The notes under the pieces were generated by a model, which had not been told where the DNA came from, did not search any database, and was given only the letters and a program-made list of their open reading frames with translations. A DNA stretch of 64,000 nucleotides, from assembly GCA_023101885.1 (NCBI GenBank), contig JALPQD010000087.1, forward strand, positions 4,945,951 through 5,009,950, in the 5' to 3' direction. This document shows positions 1 through 11,139 of this stretch, one piece after another (position 1 is the stretch's first letter; each line of letters opens with the position of its first letter). This DNA is from Typhlomys cinereus (taxonomy: Eukaryota; Chordata; Mammalia; Rodentia; Platacanthomyidae). A program made the position numbers and the translations under genes.

Positions 1-2130
1 TCTTTCTTTCCTTATGTTTGTCACGAAAAGCCTGACTGATCGGTACAGGCCGCATTTCTTCTACAGTGCAGATTAAGCTCGTTTGCAGTGTAGGCCATCT
101 TAGGTGTTTAAATGTGGCTGTGACTGACTGAACACTTTCATTTTGAACCATGAGGCCATAAAGATTTGCCCTAACTAGAATTTGAAGCCTGTTCTTCACC
201 TGCTAGGAACAGTACTCCACTGGTAGCCGTTGACTGGCTGCATGTCATTTTTAATGTCTTCTTCTTTAATGTCTTCTTTTAAGTTTCTTCTCTGACACAT
301 TTTCTGAGCTACTATTTTCGTGAATAATTATCAGTGTTTGGCTTTGGTGGGGTGATAGTCTTATAGTTATCCATACTGAACATCATTTTGTTTTGACATA
401 TTATTTCTGTAATATATTAATATCTCTAGTGCATCTTTTGTTCAGTTAGTCTTGCCCCAACCTTTAGTAATTTTAAGACCTTCTACATAACTAATGAACA
501 TTATTCTTAGTGCGGGCAGCAAGTAATGTAGCTCTACAGAGTGGCTCTCTCGAAACTGTTAGGAGCATTGCATTTTGGACATACTCTTGCCCTTGCATCC
601 TGTATCTACTTCAACTCCGTCACATACATAGCTGTTGCTATTTCCTGACCTTTAGAACCAGAAAAGCGTTTAGTTGGAGAAAGAGAGTATCTCGGGAGCT
701 TCTAACTTCAGATCTAGTCACCGGTGAGCAGGTATTGAGCCAGGAGGTGCAGACGTGACTCTAGTGTAATGCCTGCGCACGCCCAAATGTCTCTGGAGTC
801 CTGAGCCGTGAGTCTGGGCGGCGGCTCTTTGGGTTCCCAAGTCTTCGTCTACATCATAGATCCCATCTAAGTTAGTTGATCATACTGAAATTTCATATTA
901 GAGGACATTTTAAGATTCATTCAAGACATTTAGACATTGTGTATGCTTCCCTGTTTGGGTCACTGGTTTTTCAGAGAGAAATTACTCATTCTTGACATTA
1001 TTCTCTGAGACGTAAAGATCGTTCTTTGACATTATATCTTTTTTGTAAGTAATTGAAAGGAGGCACTTTGATATCCTAGCCTAATATTCTCCACATTATG
1101 ATTATCTTTCTCTTAAAACATCTCAGCATTTAACCTGCAGTCAATACTGCATTTACTTGAGAATCCGCATGGCTGTTGTGGGAAGGAGATTGTAAGTGTA
1201 TGAATAGATTGTTTTCTTTTTTCTGTATTTGCAAAATTAATAAATAGCATATTTTGTCAGATAATGATGATAACATGCCAAAGATTAGAAATTCTATGTT
1301 TATCATTGGAAATACAAGTGATGATGTAACAAGTATTTAATGTGTACATGGTGTGCATGTGTGTGTATGCACATTCAGTTGGTATTTGAGAGGCAACCTC
1401 AGTACAGGAAAAAATTATCTTCCCTCCCTTTGCAGGCAGTCATTCCTGCTCTTATTGCCACAGCAGCCCTAGAACCACCTTTGCCAGCCCTCTTCTGGTT
1501 CCGTTCTTACCTTACATCACAGCATTCTACTGATTCCGTGGATAAAATACTGCTGGAGTCCCCATGGCTTCTGGCTCCAGCTCACGCCATGGACAACTCC
1601 ATAGGCTATTGCCTTGCCTTGCCTCTCTCCAACTTCATCTTCTCCTTTTTCCACTTTTTGCCCTGTTCCCGTAGCAAATCGCTGTCTGATGCTTATTTTC
1701 TGTACCAACTCTTCCTTTTGCTTTGTGCCCTTCATCTTTCTCGTTCTAGGCTCTCTGTACTTGGAGATTCTAGGTTCTTCACAGTTACGGTCACTTCTTC
1801 CAGGAAGTCACAGTTAAGTTCTTCCTGTGTTCTTTAAGTCTCTATGTTCAGGATCATATTTGTTGTAATCAGCTTTCTGTTGCTGCCCATGTTTTGAATA
1901 ACTTAACGTGCAGCCAATTTAGCTGTTCCCACCAACAGAGAACACCTGTCCCTTGGGTAACAAGGTACTGCTCATAACATGAAAGCTTCCTAAAGTTTTA
2001 AATTTAAGCAAATGTCCTTATATTGGGGGCTAAGCATCTAACACTGTGCCTTGTGCATGATGAACATGTATTTTATCACTGGTCTGTACCTCTAGCCCCT
2101 ATTCTGTTTAATCAATTAAAAATACTCAAG
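1..2130. other. Intron, no gene or clear repeat recognised
   Basis: AT-rich single-copy-looking sequence. The open frame at 1340-1837 has no domain, no splice context tying it to Syt14 and no family resemblance, and is treated as chance. Confidence 0.5.
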
Positions 2131-2354
2131 AGCTGGAGAGATGGGGTTAAGACTCTGCCTCACAGCACAAGATCCTGAGTTGGGATCCTAGGTCCTATGT
2201 AAAAGCGCCAGGTGGAAATAGCTGAGGTCTGCACTTCTGCCCTGGTAGGCAGAGCCTGGGAACTCCCATCGCAAAGCAGAAAGGAGGGAGAAGCAATCTA
2301 GGATGATTCCCAAAGTCACCTTTGGTCCTCCACAGGGACACACAGTGCCCCCCC

Positions 2355-2408
<54 letters not shown>
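2131..2408 (+). mobile_element. B2-superfamily SINE, older subfamily, with (CA)n tail
   Basis: Starts agctggagagatgg (tRNA-like head) and carries the older-type body 'cacttctgccctggtaggcagagcctggg ... cctttggtcctccacaggg'. It runs into a CA tract at 2357-2408. The flank 'aatactcaag' just before the element is echoed as 'gatactcaag' after the tail, a likely target-site duplication. Confidence 0.8.
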
Positions 2409-2409
<1 letters not shown>

Positions 2410-2482
2410 GTGTAAAAAGATACTCAAGTTTCTTTCACACACACACACACACACAAGTGTAAAAAGATACTCAAGTTTCTTT
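2357..2482. repeat. (CA)n tract with 47-bp tandem duplication
   Basis: A CA tract (2357-2408) is followed by two copies of aagtgtaaaaagatactcaa plus gtttcttt, starting at 2408 and 2455. A second short CA tract separates them, so one 47-bp unit is duplicated. Confidence 0.85.
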
Positions 2483-4330
2483 TTCTGGTGTAATCTCTCT
2501 TGAATCCCTAGAGTGGATCCTAATGAGCGAGATGTCGTGATGTACTTTCAGCTTCTACTTCTCTCAGCTTCTTGTTCCTTTGCTTGATTCTTCTCTTTTG
2601 ATCCACAGTAGCAGGGCTAATGCTGCTTTGCTTGCACACTGCGCTAAACTTGAAGTTTTTTTTTTTTTTTATACTGATCTTATTCTGTACTTTAGTAACT
2701 CACAATTTGTTTTCAGAACCTGTAGGACCAGAGCTTCCCCAAGATTCTGCTCCAGAGGCATCTGCTTGCCCAGTGGTTGTTCTGTAACTGCTTCTGCATA
2801 AGAGGATTGTGTCTCTCTTGCAGAGCTTGTGCTTTCATCGCAATTGCACTTACTGTTGCTTTCCCTGTATCTGGTGCAGATGTTATCAGAAGGAAGACAT
2901 AGGATACCAGTTTGTGAATGGAGCTTGGCTTACATATGGATTACCATGTTTAAGAGGAAGCACAAGAGAGTTGAGTCTCTGTTGTCCAGAGCTAAGTGCG
3001 CTGGACCTGCTCATTCAAGCACGATGTGATGGCGAGGTGGATGTGCTTTCAAATGTGTGTGTGCGTGTTCAGACACTGGGATCCATACTCCTTAAGCCAG
3101 TGTATCTCTTCAAAACATGAAAGCTCGCAGGAAAACACATTTTCAGAACAAGCAAAGAATGTTTTGATCATCTCAGGATAAGTGTTTGTCATAACATTAA
3201 ACTTTAGAAGTTGACGGTGTCTTTTAAAAGAGATTTGAAGAAACTGCCTTCTATTTACCAGAATTTTGATGGTTTTGAATTAAATCCTAAAATAAACATA
3301 TCTGAAACTGTGGATGAAGTAACAAGTTAGCTTTAATGGGAAGATCCTTCTGCAACTGATGTTGAATCTTCAAAATCTTACTGATAGTAGCTCAGCTATG
3401 GCGACCTTCATTGCAAAAGGTGAACAAAGAAAGGCCGAGGGAAGAAAGTAGAGGGAACTGTACTTTCTGTTGCCTTTTGTCCTTCAGACATTTTCACAGG
3501 CGAAAAGTACGGCTACCCTGACTCATTCAGAAGGAAGCTGCTTTTCTGTCAGGACATTCATTATTAAAGTAAGTTTGTCTTAGTCTAAACTTCTTGGAGC
3601 TGCAATTTTGAAGCTCCATTAAAAGCGTCTTTGAAGAAAAATTCCTCCCAAAGAATGTTCAATAAAGTTTCTATAGTATTGAGTTTTATATATTATTATT
3701 AGCTCATTGCCTATTATTAAGTCTGAGTGTTAAGTATTTTGCATGAAGTACATTGCATATTTTGTTTTCCATACTTAGTAATTGAGTTTTGCCAAGATTA
3801 ATTTGTATTTTCTGTTGTCATGATATTGGAATTAAATTTTAGTGTATTTCATTGTACTGTAGGAAATAGCTCAGTTTGTTGATGGTTTGAGGCGTGCACT
3901 GTATGGAATGTGTCCTGTCTATCAGCTTTCCAAGCCCTTGGCTCTCGCAGAGGGTCTCATCGTCCTGCGGTGAGCTAGTCCCAGTGGGTGCCGTCTGGCT
4001 CTCCTTTTCTTTCCTGCCTCTCAGCTGTGATTCATGGATTGCTCGTATTGGTAAGGCTCTTTTGAGTGGTTGCCCAGAGTTAGTAGCTATGTATTAAGTT
4101 CTTTTTTTACTTAATATCACTTATATCATTTAAATCATGATATGAAAATTTAAGAGATATGTTAATTTGTGTAATAGAGATACTATAAAGGGTAATTTAA
4201 ACAATCGAATGAATATTTTCTACTTCTAAATTATGTCTTGGTATCCTGCCAATTATCTATCTTATGCCTAATAAATTAAAATGTGAGAAGAACGTTTAGA
4301 TATAAATAAGTAGAAAGCAAGTATTTCCAG
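2483..4330. other. Intron, nothing firm recognised
   Basis: AT-rich sequence. Small open frames at 2580-3181 overlap each other in different frames and show no family features. Confidence 0.5.
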
Positions 4331-4474
4331 CTGACCTTATCCAGCTGACATTTTGTCCAAGAGATCACATTGCCTCTCTGAGATCAATTATTGATGCAAA
4401 CGTGGCAGGTCAGGCTGGGACAGGAAGCAATGAGTCGTTCTCCCAGCTCTATTGCATCCCTCCTCCTGGAGACC
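4331..4474 (+). CDS. Syt14: Candidate 48-codon cassette exon upstream of the TM exon
   Basis: An open frame without ATG runs from about 4306 to past 4510 and is bounded by an acceptor (gtatttccag, ends 4330) and a perfect donor (acc|gtaagt at 4475). From 4331 to 4474 it is 144 bp, phase 1 at both ends, exactly the phase needed between a phase-1 start exon and the TM exon at 9128. The peptide includes DLIQLTFCPRDHIASLRSII, then DANVAGQAGTGSNESFSQLY and CIPPPGD. The composition is protein-like and unlike the surrounding AT-rich intron. If included it would lie on the lumenal side just before the membrane helix and replace the junction Val by Leu. A second AG at 4344 would give a 130-bp exon that starts in phase 0. 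The polypyrimidine tract is short, so usage may be regulated. I do not recognise the peptide from another protein; calling it a Syt14 exon is inference. Confidence 0.55.
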
Positions 4475-5480
4475 GTAAGTTGTATTTCATCTCTTGTTTA
4501 AAGAATTACAAATCGTAGGTACTTTTGTCTGATTTTGCTTCAGTATGAACAGATGTTATTTAGAGCAGAATATGACCATAGTAAAGTGCATCACAATGGG
4601 TGCATGCTTATCTAATTATAAATATTTTCCTTATAATTACTGTATGTGAGTTCTAGTTTTCTTTCATACAACTATATAGAAAATGTCTGTTTGTGGAAAA
4701 TAAAAAGTGGAACTTAAATGTATTCTGTGTTGAAGCTAAAAATGGATTTGCTCTTGCTTTGATTTTCATAGACAAATTTTTCTTTTTTGAATGTTTACCT
4801 TTTCTGTAAAAATTAATAAATTTTGCCACCATTACTGAAGTATTATTACTCGAATTTTGACACAATGGTATCTTTTTAAAGTTTGCTTTTTGTAAATACT
4901 TATTTGTTCCTAAATAAAGATAACTGCCCAAACAAGTTTAGCTTCTGTATCAGACATAATAATGTTGGACAGATTTTCTGGATTTTTTCTGATGTGATAT
5001 ATTTACTTTGTGCTGCTTTTTTTTCTAACTTTGTAGTATAGTTTTTGAAAATTCATGGAGAGGATCATGTAACTCAAGTGAGTCCACTTACATAGTCTTG
5101 AACAGTTTTGTAATTATCAAGCTTACTGCTAGATGGAATATTTTTTAAAATTCTTCTGTTTACTGTCCATCTGTCATTTATTTCAATGTCTTAACAATAC
5201 AAGCCAGACTGACCTTGATCTGTTGCCTTTCTTCCAGAAGCTGGGTACGTGTGCTACTAGCCTATATTTATTTTATTAATTTAAATGTGGACTATAAGAC
5301 AAACTTGTACTATTGATATTGGCTTCTAAGCTTAGTTCTAAAAGTAATTTTTTAATTTTTTGAAAAGAATCCCAATAGAAAAGAATTATGATTTTGGTTT
5401 TATTATTTCAAGAAACTTGAACTACATTGTTGTTTCTCCTAAGCTGTGTTAAAGCTGAAATGCTTTCTTGGTAATTGTGT
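4475..5480. other. Intron, nothing recognised
   Basis: Strongly AT-rich sequence with several short A/T runs. No coding frame or repeat that I can name. Confidence 0.5.
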
Positions 5481-5484
5481 GCAG

Positions 5485-5640
5485 GAAGCCGCATGACTGG
5501 GGACGGCATAGGAGCAGTAAAACAGTGGACCGAACAGCAAATGTCAGATCCAGGTCAGGTCCAGTTCTGCCACTTCATTTGTTAGTGACCTTGATCAGCC
5601 AATTGCCTGTATACCTCAGTGTACTACTGTGAAGTCTAAG
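5485..5640 (+). mobile_element. MIR SINE remnant
   Basis: The core 'ccagttctgccacttcatttgttagtgaccttgatcagcc' and the following 'cctcagtgtactactgtgaa' follow the mammalian-wide MIR pattern (cagttctgccact..., tgtgacctt..., cctcagttt...). It is diverged, as expected for an ancient element. Confidence 0.65.
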
Positions 5641-6610
5641 ATCATATTTTTGCATTTATTGGTCATAAAATTATTTTGAAGATTTTAAAATGAAAGTGAC
5701 CTTAGCTGTGCCTGGCAGATGTGACACAAAGAGATTGATGGTTAGTGGCTTGTCTCAGGAGTCTGAACGCCTGGCTGAGCTCAGAGCCAGACTTGGCACC
5801 GATCAGAACCCTCACTGATGTTGGGGTCTGTTGTCAGGATCTTCAGATCCTTAAGGCTGAATGGGAAATGCTAGCAGGACATTCTTTGCAGTGTTGTTGG
5901 TTGGTTGGTAGCACTGTTCCCAGTGTGTGTTGAATTTGTTTCTCACATTAAGTATTGAACATTTGAGCCATAGGAAACAGGACATTAGTGAATTTTGACT
6001 TTTTTTGTGGAATCCATTGTAAAAGAAGTTGTTTTATTTCTCATCTTGCCAGAGTACCATAGAAAGTTGGCCTGGTTCCACAACGTGTAGCGCACGTCCA
6101 CTTCTAGTTATTGGAAATAGTTTAGTACAAATGTTTCCAGGTGCTTCAGCCCACCATTGAGAGACCTGACAAAAGCTGTATCTGCAGAGACCTGGCACAC
6201 TGCAAGGCATGTTCAAGATGGTGGACAGCAGTCGACTCCTTCAAAGGCTGTTCTTAGACATGGGGTGGTCCCCCCCTGGTTGCTTGTTCCTATGACCTCA
6301 GAGGAGCTTCTGCCACCATCATCCTCCTTTCTGGCCCATATGCTCCAGAAATCATGGTGTATGTTGTGCACATCCACCACTTGGAGTTTGCACATCTGAA
6401 TCTGGATGTTACAAACAGGCCTGTGATCCCAGCAGGACCAGGCAGTAAATTGGGGTCAGGAACTCTGAAGTCTACTCTCTGGCTCCTCTGTAGTTTGTGA
6501 GTTTCGACATATTGACTACATTGAGTAAGTTCTGTCCTTCAAATGTACAACCTATATGAATTGTTCACTGAGTGCTTTTTAAAGAGAGATTTTGAAAGTC
6601 TTCCTTATGG
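5641..6610. other. Intron, nothing firm recognised
   Basis: Two open frames on opposite strands around 6034-6400 are short and unmatched. A relic of a processed pseudogene cannot be excluded but is not supported. Confidence 0.4.
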
Positions 6611-6617
6611 CAATTTA

Positions 6618-7012
6618 AAAATTTTGTGTGTGTACACGTGTATGTGTATGGATGCAACACATGTGCTGTGTGCATAGAGGCCAGAGATCATCTTAGGCTG
6701 GTGTTTCTGCATTTGTACATGTGCATGGATATGTATGGATGCAGCACATGTGTGCTGTATGTATGGAAGCCAGAGGTCATCTTAGGCTGCCCTTTATCAG
6801 GAGCTGTCCACTTTGTCTTGTGAGATACTGTCCCTGCAACTCACTAACTCAGCTAGGTGGTCGGGGACACCTAGAGTCTACCTGCCTTTGTCTCCCAGTG
6901 CTTGGGCTACAGCTCATGTCACCATGCTTCCTGCCCCGATTTTTATGAGGTTGAACTCAGATCCTCTTGCTTTCATGGCAAACTACTGATTGATCCATCT
7001 CCGCAGTCCCAC
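6618..7012 (-). mobile_element. B4-like rodent SINE (antisense) with TG-rich end
   Basis: Begins with a degenerate TG tract and a duplicated 'gcacatgtgctgt...gaggccagagatcatcttaggctg' segment. It continues with B1-derived 'ctgcctttgtctcccagtgcttgggctaca' and ends in 'ttgaactcagatcctcttgctttcatggcaa...tgatccatctccgcagtccc', the ID-related terminus of B4-type composites read in reverse. Confidence 0.7.
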
Positions 7013-9127
7013 AACAGACATTTTAAGTAGATTATTAGTTTGTGACAGGTGAGTTATATGCATATGTGAATTAACCACATTCTTAGAAATAGAATGTCTA
7101 TAAGCAGATTCATAGTTTAAGCAGGATTTTAGCAGGAAAATTCTAATCTTATATTGAGAGAAAGTATATTTTTATCTATGAGTCTAATTTAGTTTTTGCT
7201 GATTGTGTACCACATTCATATCTTTAATGTAATCTCAGTTCTTCTGTTGCAGTTTATGTACAGGCAAACCTTAGCAAACGTTTATATGCAGAACATTTCT
7301 GCCTTCATGTATCATGTCATTTGAAATAAATACTTTTGTCTTTCTAGAAGGATGAAACTGGAAGTCTGAAGAATATTAACATTTGCAATTAGAAATGCTA
7401 TTTAGTTTGTCTACAGTCATATTACTCTTTGAATAATGCCTGTGTCTCTCCTGTGGTGGAAGTGGTCACTTAGTGAAACAGTGGATAAAACCAGCAGTGA
7501 GTCATCTGCTCACAGCAGATCAGTCCTCTCCAGAGCTTTATGCTTTGTTCGCAGCACATCATGGCAGCTGCATTTCTCTTCTAAACTGTCTTCCACATTT
7601 GTCTTTTCCCTGTGCCTTTCCTCTTGGATATTTCATTTTGGTTCATAGCATTACCATCTCCCATCATTCTGATGATGAGTTAGAATCATCTTCAGCTTCT
7701 TTCTCATATTCTGCATCCAGATGATTGGATCATTTTTTGGAATAGAGACTAGAATTCACACCTTTCTCAGGTACTGTTGCTGTGCCTATCTTAAGAACAT
7801 CTCATTATCTTGCCCCTGTCCTGTTCCTGTCTTGCGCCCGCTCCTCACTCTCAACTGCCCTCCATTACAGCATCACTTCTCCTTCATCTCCCACCAAACA
7901 CGGTTGACCCAGCTTCAACTAAACTGTAATGTCATGTTGTGCCTGACTTTTGTAAATATGAAAAACTGGATAGAAGCACCAACCATTCACTTGTGGGAGA
8001 CCTCATTTTTGAGGAGTTCTTTTACTTAAAGCATCTCAGAGATGATCACATAATAGTGTTCCTTCAGCAATGGAGGAGTAGGTTGTAGTGCTGAGACTTA
8101 GGATTCGTCTACACGCAACTCACTGGGTACTGGGGATACAAAGACATGACTCCAGTTCAGCTACAAATGACTGGTATGACAAGTAATGGGAGAATCGAAA
8201 GGAAAGTTGGATGGCTGAGGATTGGCGGAGTGGACGTTGTACTTGTTAACACTGTAAAGTCTCCCTAGGGTCTGGTGTTCTCTTGAAACCCAGTTCTTTT
8301 CTGTCTGGTAGCTCATCAGAACAAAATGTCATGCCACTTCTGGGATGTGTCCTAGTGTTGTGGCTGTAGGATTCACACGCATCGTTGCTTCAGTAGTGTT
8401 GTGACTCACAGAATGTAGTCATAGAAGCCGTAACTTCCAGGAGAGCTCACTCCATCCGCCAGTGGTGGATCTTATTGACGTTCCTGTGCTTCTCGTGGTT
8501 CCTGCTCTTCTCTTACAGTCAGTTTTTGCATTATCCGATGCTTGAGGAGAAAAAGACCTGTGTGTGGAAGTGCCTGAGGTGTGACTGCTGCTTTGGGAGC
8601 TTCGTGGCTGAGTGAAGGAGAGAGGTGCCGAGGCAGGGGAAGCTGAGCAAAACCCAGTACACCGTCTGAGCCTGTGCTGAAGGGTAGAGTTAAGGACCTT
8701 GGATTGAAAGGAAGACCCACTGAAGCTTAGAGAGGTGATACATGCAGCCACGAACTTAATAATTCTCACGCGTAGTAATTTTTTCAAATTCTGCATTACA
8801 TTTTTATAATGTTCTTCATAATTTAAATGTTCATTGCCTGACTATTTTGTAAACTGTTGTTTTTCTTTTAAAATTCTTTTGATATAATTTATGGAGAATG
8901 GTTTAGAAAATTATGGAGGATTTTGAAAAGTTGAATGAATGCTGTTACATATATTGGGTTAAATATATTAAATATATCTCCAGAGTTTGCATTTTGTTTT
9001 TCTTATAAACTGTTTTAAATTGTGACCATTGGAAGTAATTGAAAGAGGGCAGGGCTCTAACTTGGGAGTTTCCTCCTTTGTAGCTTGAGGAAAGCAGATG
9101 CTGACAACTTGACTTTCTTCTCTCCAG
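7013..9127. other. Intron upstream of the TM exon
   Basis: No gene or nameable repeat seen. Overlapping antisense open frames at 8419-8796 lack support. The polypyrimidine tract 9110-9127 belongs to the TM-exon acceptor. Confidence 0.5.
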
Positions 9128-9292
9128 TCTCTCCAGAGGCAGTTGGATTTTTGTCAGCGGTTGGGGTGTTTATTATCTTGATGCTGCTCCTTTTTCTCTA
9201 TATTAATAAGAAGTTCTGTTTTGAAAATGTTGGAGGGTTTCCAGATCTTGGTTCAGGATACAATACGAGGAGGAATTCACAAGATAAACTGT
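9128..9292 (+). CDS. Syt14: Synaptotagmin-14, transmembrane-domain exon
   Basis: This 165-bp exon has acceptor tttcttctctccag just before 9128 and donor gtaagt at 9293. It starts in phase 1 (two bases complete a Val codon if the upstream exon ends in G) and ends in phase 1. The 54 full codons begin SPEAVGFLSAVG and end RRNSQDKL. Residues about 5-26 form one uninterrupted hydrophobic helix (VGFLSAVGVFIILMLLLFLY). It is followed by Asn-Lys-Lys and a Cys, the usual cytosolic stop-transfer and probable palmitoylation pattern of synaptotagmins. The match to the known SYT14 N-terminus is close to identical by memory. The role is to anchor the protein in the membrane with a short lumenal N-terminus and cytosolic C2 domains. 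The last base plus the next exon gives Lys-Leu-Tyr-Asn-Ser-Tyr across the junction, as in the family. The length is a multiple of three, so skipping it keeps the frame. Confidence 0.93.
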
Positions 9293-10370
9293 GTAAGTAT
9301 CATATTGCTGCTGTTTTTGTATCTGCACTGTTACCTACTTGCTTTTGTACATACAATAAAAGGTTGGCTTTCACATCCAGGAAACTTAACATTTGAGCCT
9401 CTCTTTTGTAAGAATCGGTTGAGTAAGTGATATTCAGGTAGCCTTCTGTTGCTCACAGATTGCCAAGCTCCTGTGCAAAGGTGAATTGTCTGCTGTCACA
9501 AGACAGTACTTTTACTTCACATTATAAGATGTGCTTTTAAGCCTATACTAGGAGCAGATACATTTTCAAAACAGAAAGGCACATTACTCAGCCTGACTAC
9601 TATGCACGTTCTCTCTGGAGCGCTTTCCCCCAGTGTCTCCAGCAAGCTTTGGATCCCACCCACCCTTCATCTTTCCCTGCCATCTAATTCTAAGCTGATA
9701 GATGGCTTCATCGCTGCAAGTCGTGTTTATCCGATGTAAACCCCACACAGATGTAGTCTGGATAGAAAGCATCAGCCACAGTTCAGCATTGTAGGCGTCA
9801 CTGCTGGCTTCCGCAGGATGGGCCTTGGCTGCTGATGCAGCACTGGGCCCTGAATGCTGAAGGCCATGGTACACTTTCTCCTTTTGGAGAAGCTTTAAAA
9901 ATTATTGCCATAGTTGTTAAAGTCTGCTACTTTCAAAGGCTGGCTCATGTACATTACAGCGGGAACAGTGTAGATTAGAAAGGGAAATGCTGGTGTAGAA
10001 GGTGCAGAGGGACAGCAGAGGGCTTTTCCTGCCTACGTGCAGATGCCAGAGAAGAGCTTTTCTCTTACTTCTGATGACGGCAAAGGTGACAGCCCCTTAT
10101 TTAGAAAGACCTCATGCAGTTCTGACTTGGTTTTGTCTCTCATACACCATGCAGCCCTGTGTTTTGATCATTTGTGTGGAACAAACTTCTTCAACATGAT
10201 TCTTTATCACTTTTGGTGACTCTGGTTTAGCTCTTCCACTTTTCACTGATTTAATTACTGACCTCAAAGTGCTTTTGTTCGTGTGGTTATATCTATTAAT
10301 ATATTGTATTAGACAGTAAAATGAGAAACTTTAAGCATTTTTGCCATTTTTTTTATATTTTTTCACTTTT
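9293..10370. other. Intron between TM exon and alternative first exon
   Basis: No coding or repeat signal that I can name. Confidence 0.5.
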
Positions 10371-10371
10371 T

Positions 10372-10465
10372 TCCACAGGAGAGATGTGCAGGGACTAAGC
10401 CCAAGCCTTTGCAGTGCTAGGCTAGGCAGTTATCTGCTGTGCTATTCTGTCCCCAGCCTCTGTCA
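10372..10465 (-). mobile_element. ID-like SINE fragment (antisense)
   Basis: 'aagcctttgcagtgctaggctaggcagttatctgctgtgctattctgtccccagcct' is the reverse of an ID-type tRNA-Ala-derived head (ggct...gggaatgtagctcag...agcactgcc). Confidence 0.55.
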
Positions 10466-11139
10466 GTTAAAAACAAAACAAACATCACTAGCAGTAAGGT
10501 TAGTACATGTTAATATAAAACATGGAAGTTTTTTTCTAAGAAAAAACATTTATTAAACCAAAAAGAAAAAATTTGGAAAGAAGGGTACAGTGAACATTTC
10601 ACCTGTGCCTGGGGTGACTGGCATACTAGGTGTCAGCTGGACTCTGGTGTCTGTTTCTGCCCTCCATGTGCCCTTACCCTCTGAAAACCCTACTTTGTAG
10701 AGCGTTCCTCTTACTGTACCTCTATTTTCAGATATTGGTAGTATGTTAATAGGGTATTTCCCTCGTAGATTATTAATAGTAAACTAAGTACATAGTAAAA
10801 ATTCTTCTTATACTTCTTCCTCCAGGTGTAGAATTAAAACCAGTAGTATTTGAGGGAGCATGGTCTTGCTGCTGTTAATAACTGTGGAGTGGGAAAAGAT
10901 GTCATTATATTTAAACCAAGTGCTTTGACCCCCCCGAAGAGTCTTTCATTCAGCATATTTCTTCCAATGCATATTTGTGTTTACAAAAAGATTAAATGCT
11001 GCAGTGTTAAATATTAATGTTGAGCTAATGGATAACAACATTTAAGTAAATGTTAAAAAAAATTGACATTCCACACTAGTTGATATTTTGAGAAGAGAAA
11101 ATTCCATTATTGAACCTTTTAAGAACAAGGAACTGGAAA
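10466..11139. promoter_or_regulatory. Expected promoter/5' UTR region of the alternative first exon
   Basis: If 11140-12154 is a first coding exon, its transcription start should lie here or in a further upstream non-coding exon. The stretch is AT-rich with no CpG island and no convincing TATA element. It is placed by position only. Confidence 0.2.

Noticed and set aside
1340..1837. 165-residue frame
   Set aside because: No domain, no conserved start context, overlapping frames on both strands, and no splice link to Syt14. Treated as chance.
8419..8796. 125-residue minus-strand frame, Ser-rich
   Set aside because: No family resemblance and another minus frame overlaps it. No evidence of a gene.
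9085..9396. 103-residue open frame starting before the TM exon
   Set aside because: A possible acceptor (tttgtag at 9083) would enter in phase 2, which does not fit the phase-1 upstream exon, and the frame runs past the gtaagt donor. The true exon is 9128-9292.
11110..11139. Ten extra codons before the ATG of the alternative exon
   Set aside because: They depend on a TTG start, not credible in a mammal. The ATG at 11140 has a strong context.
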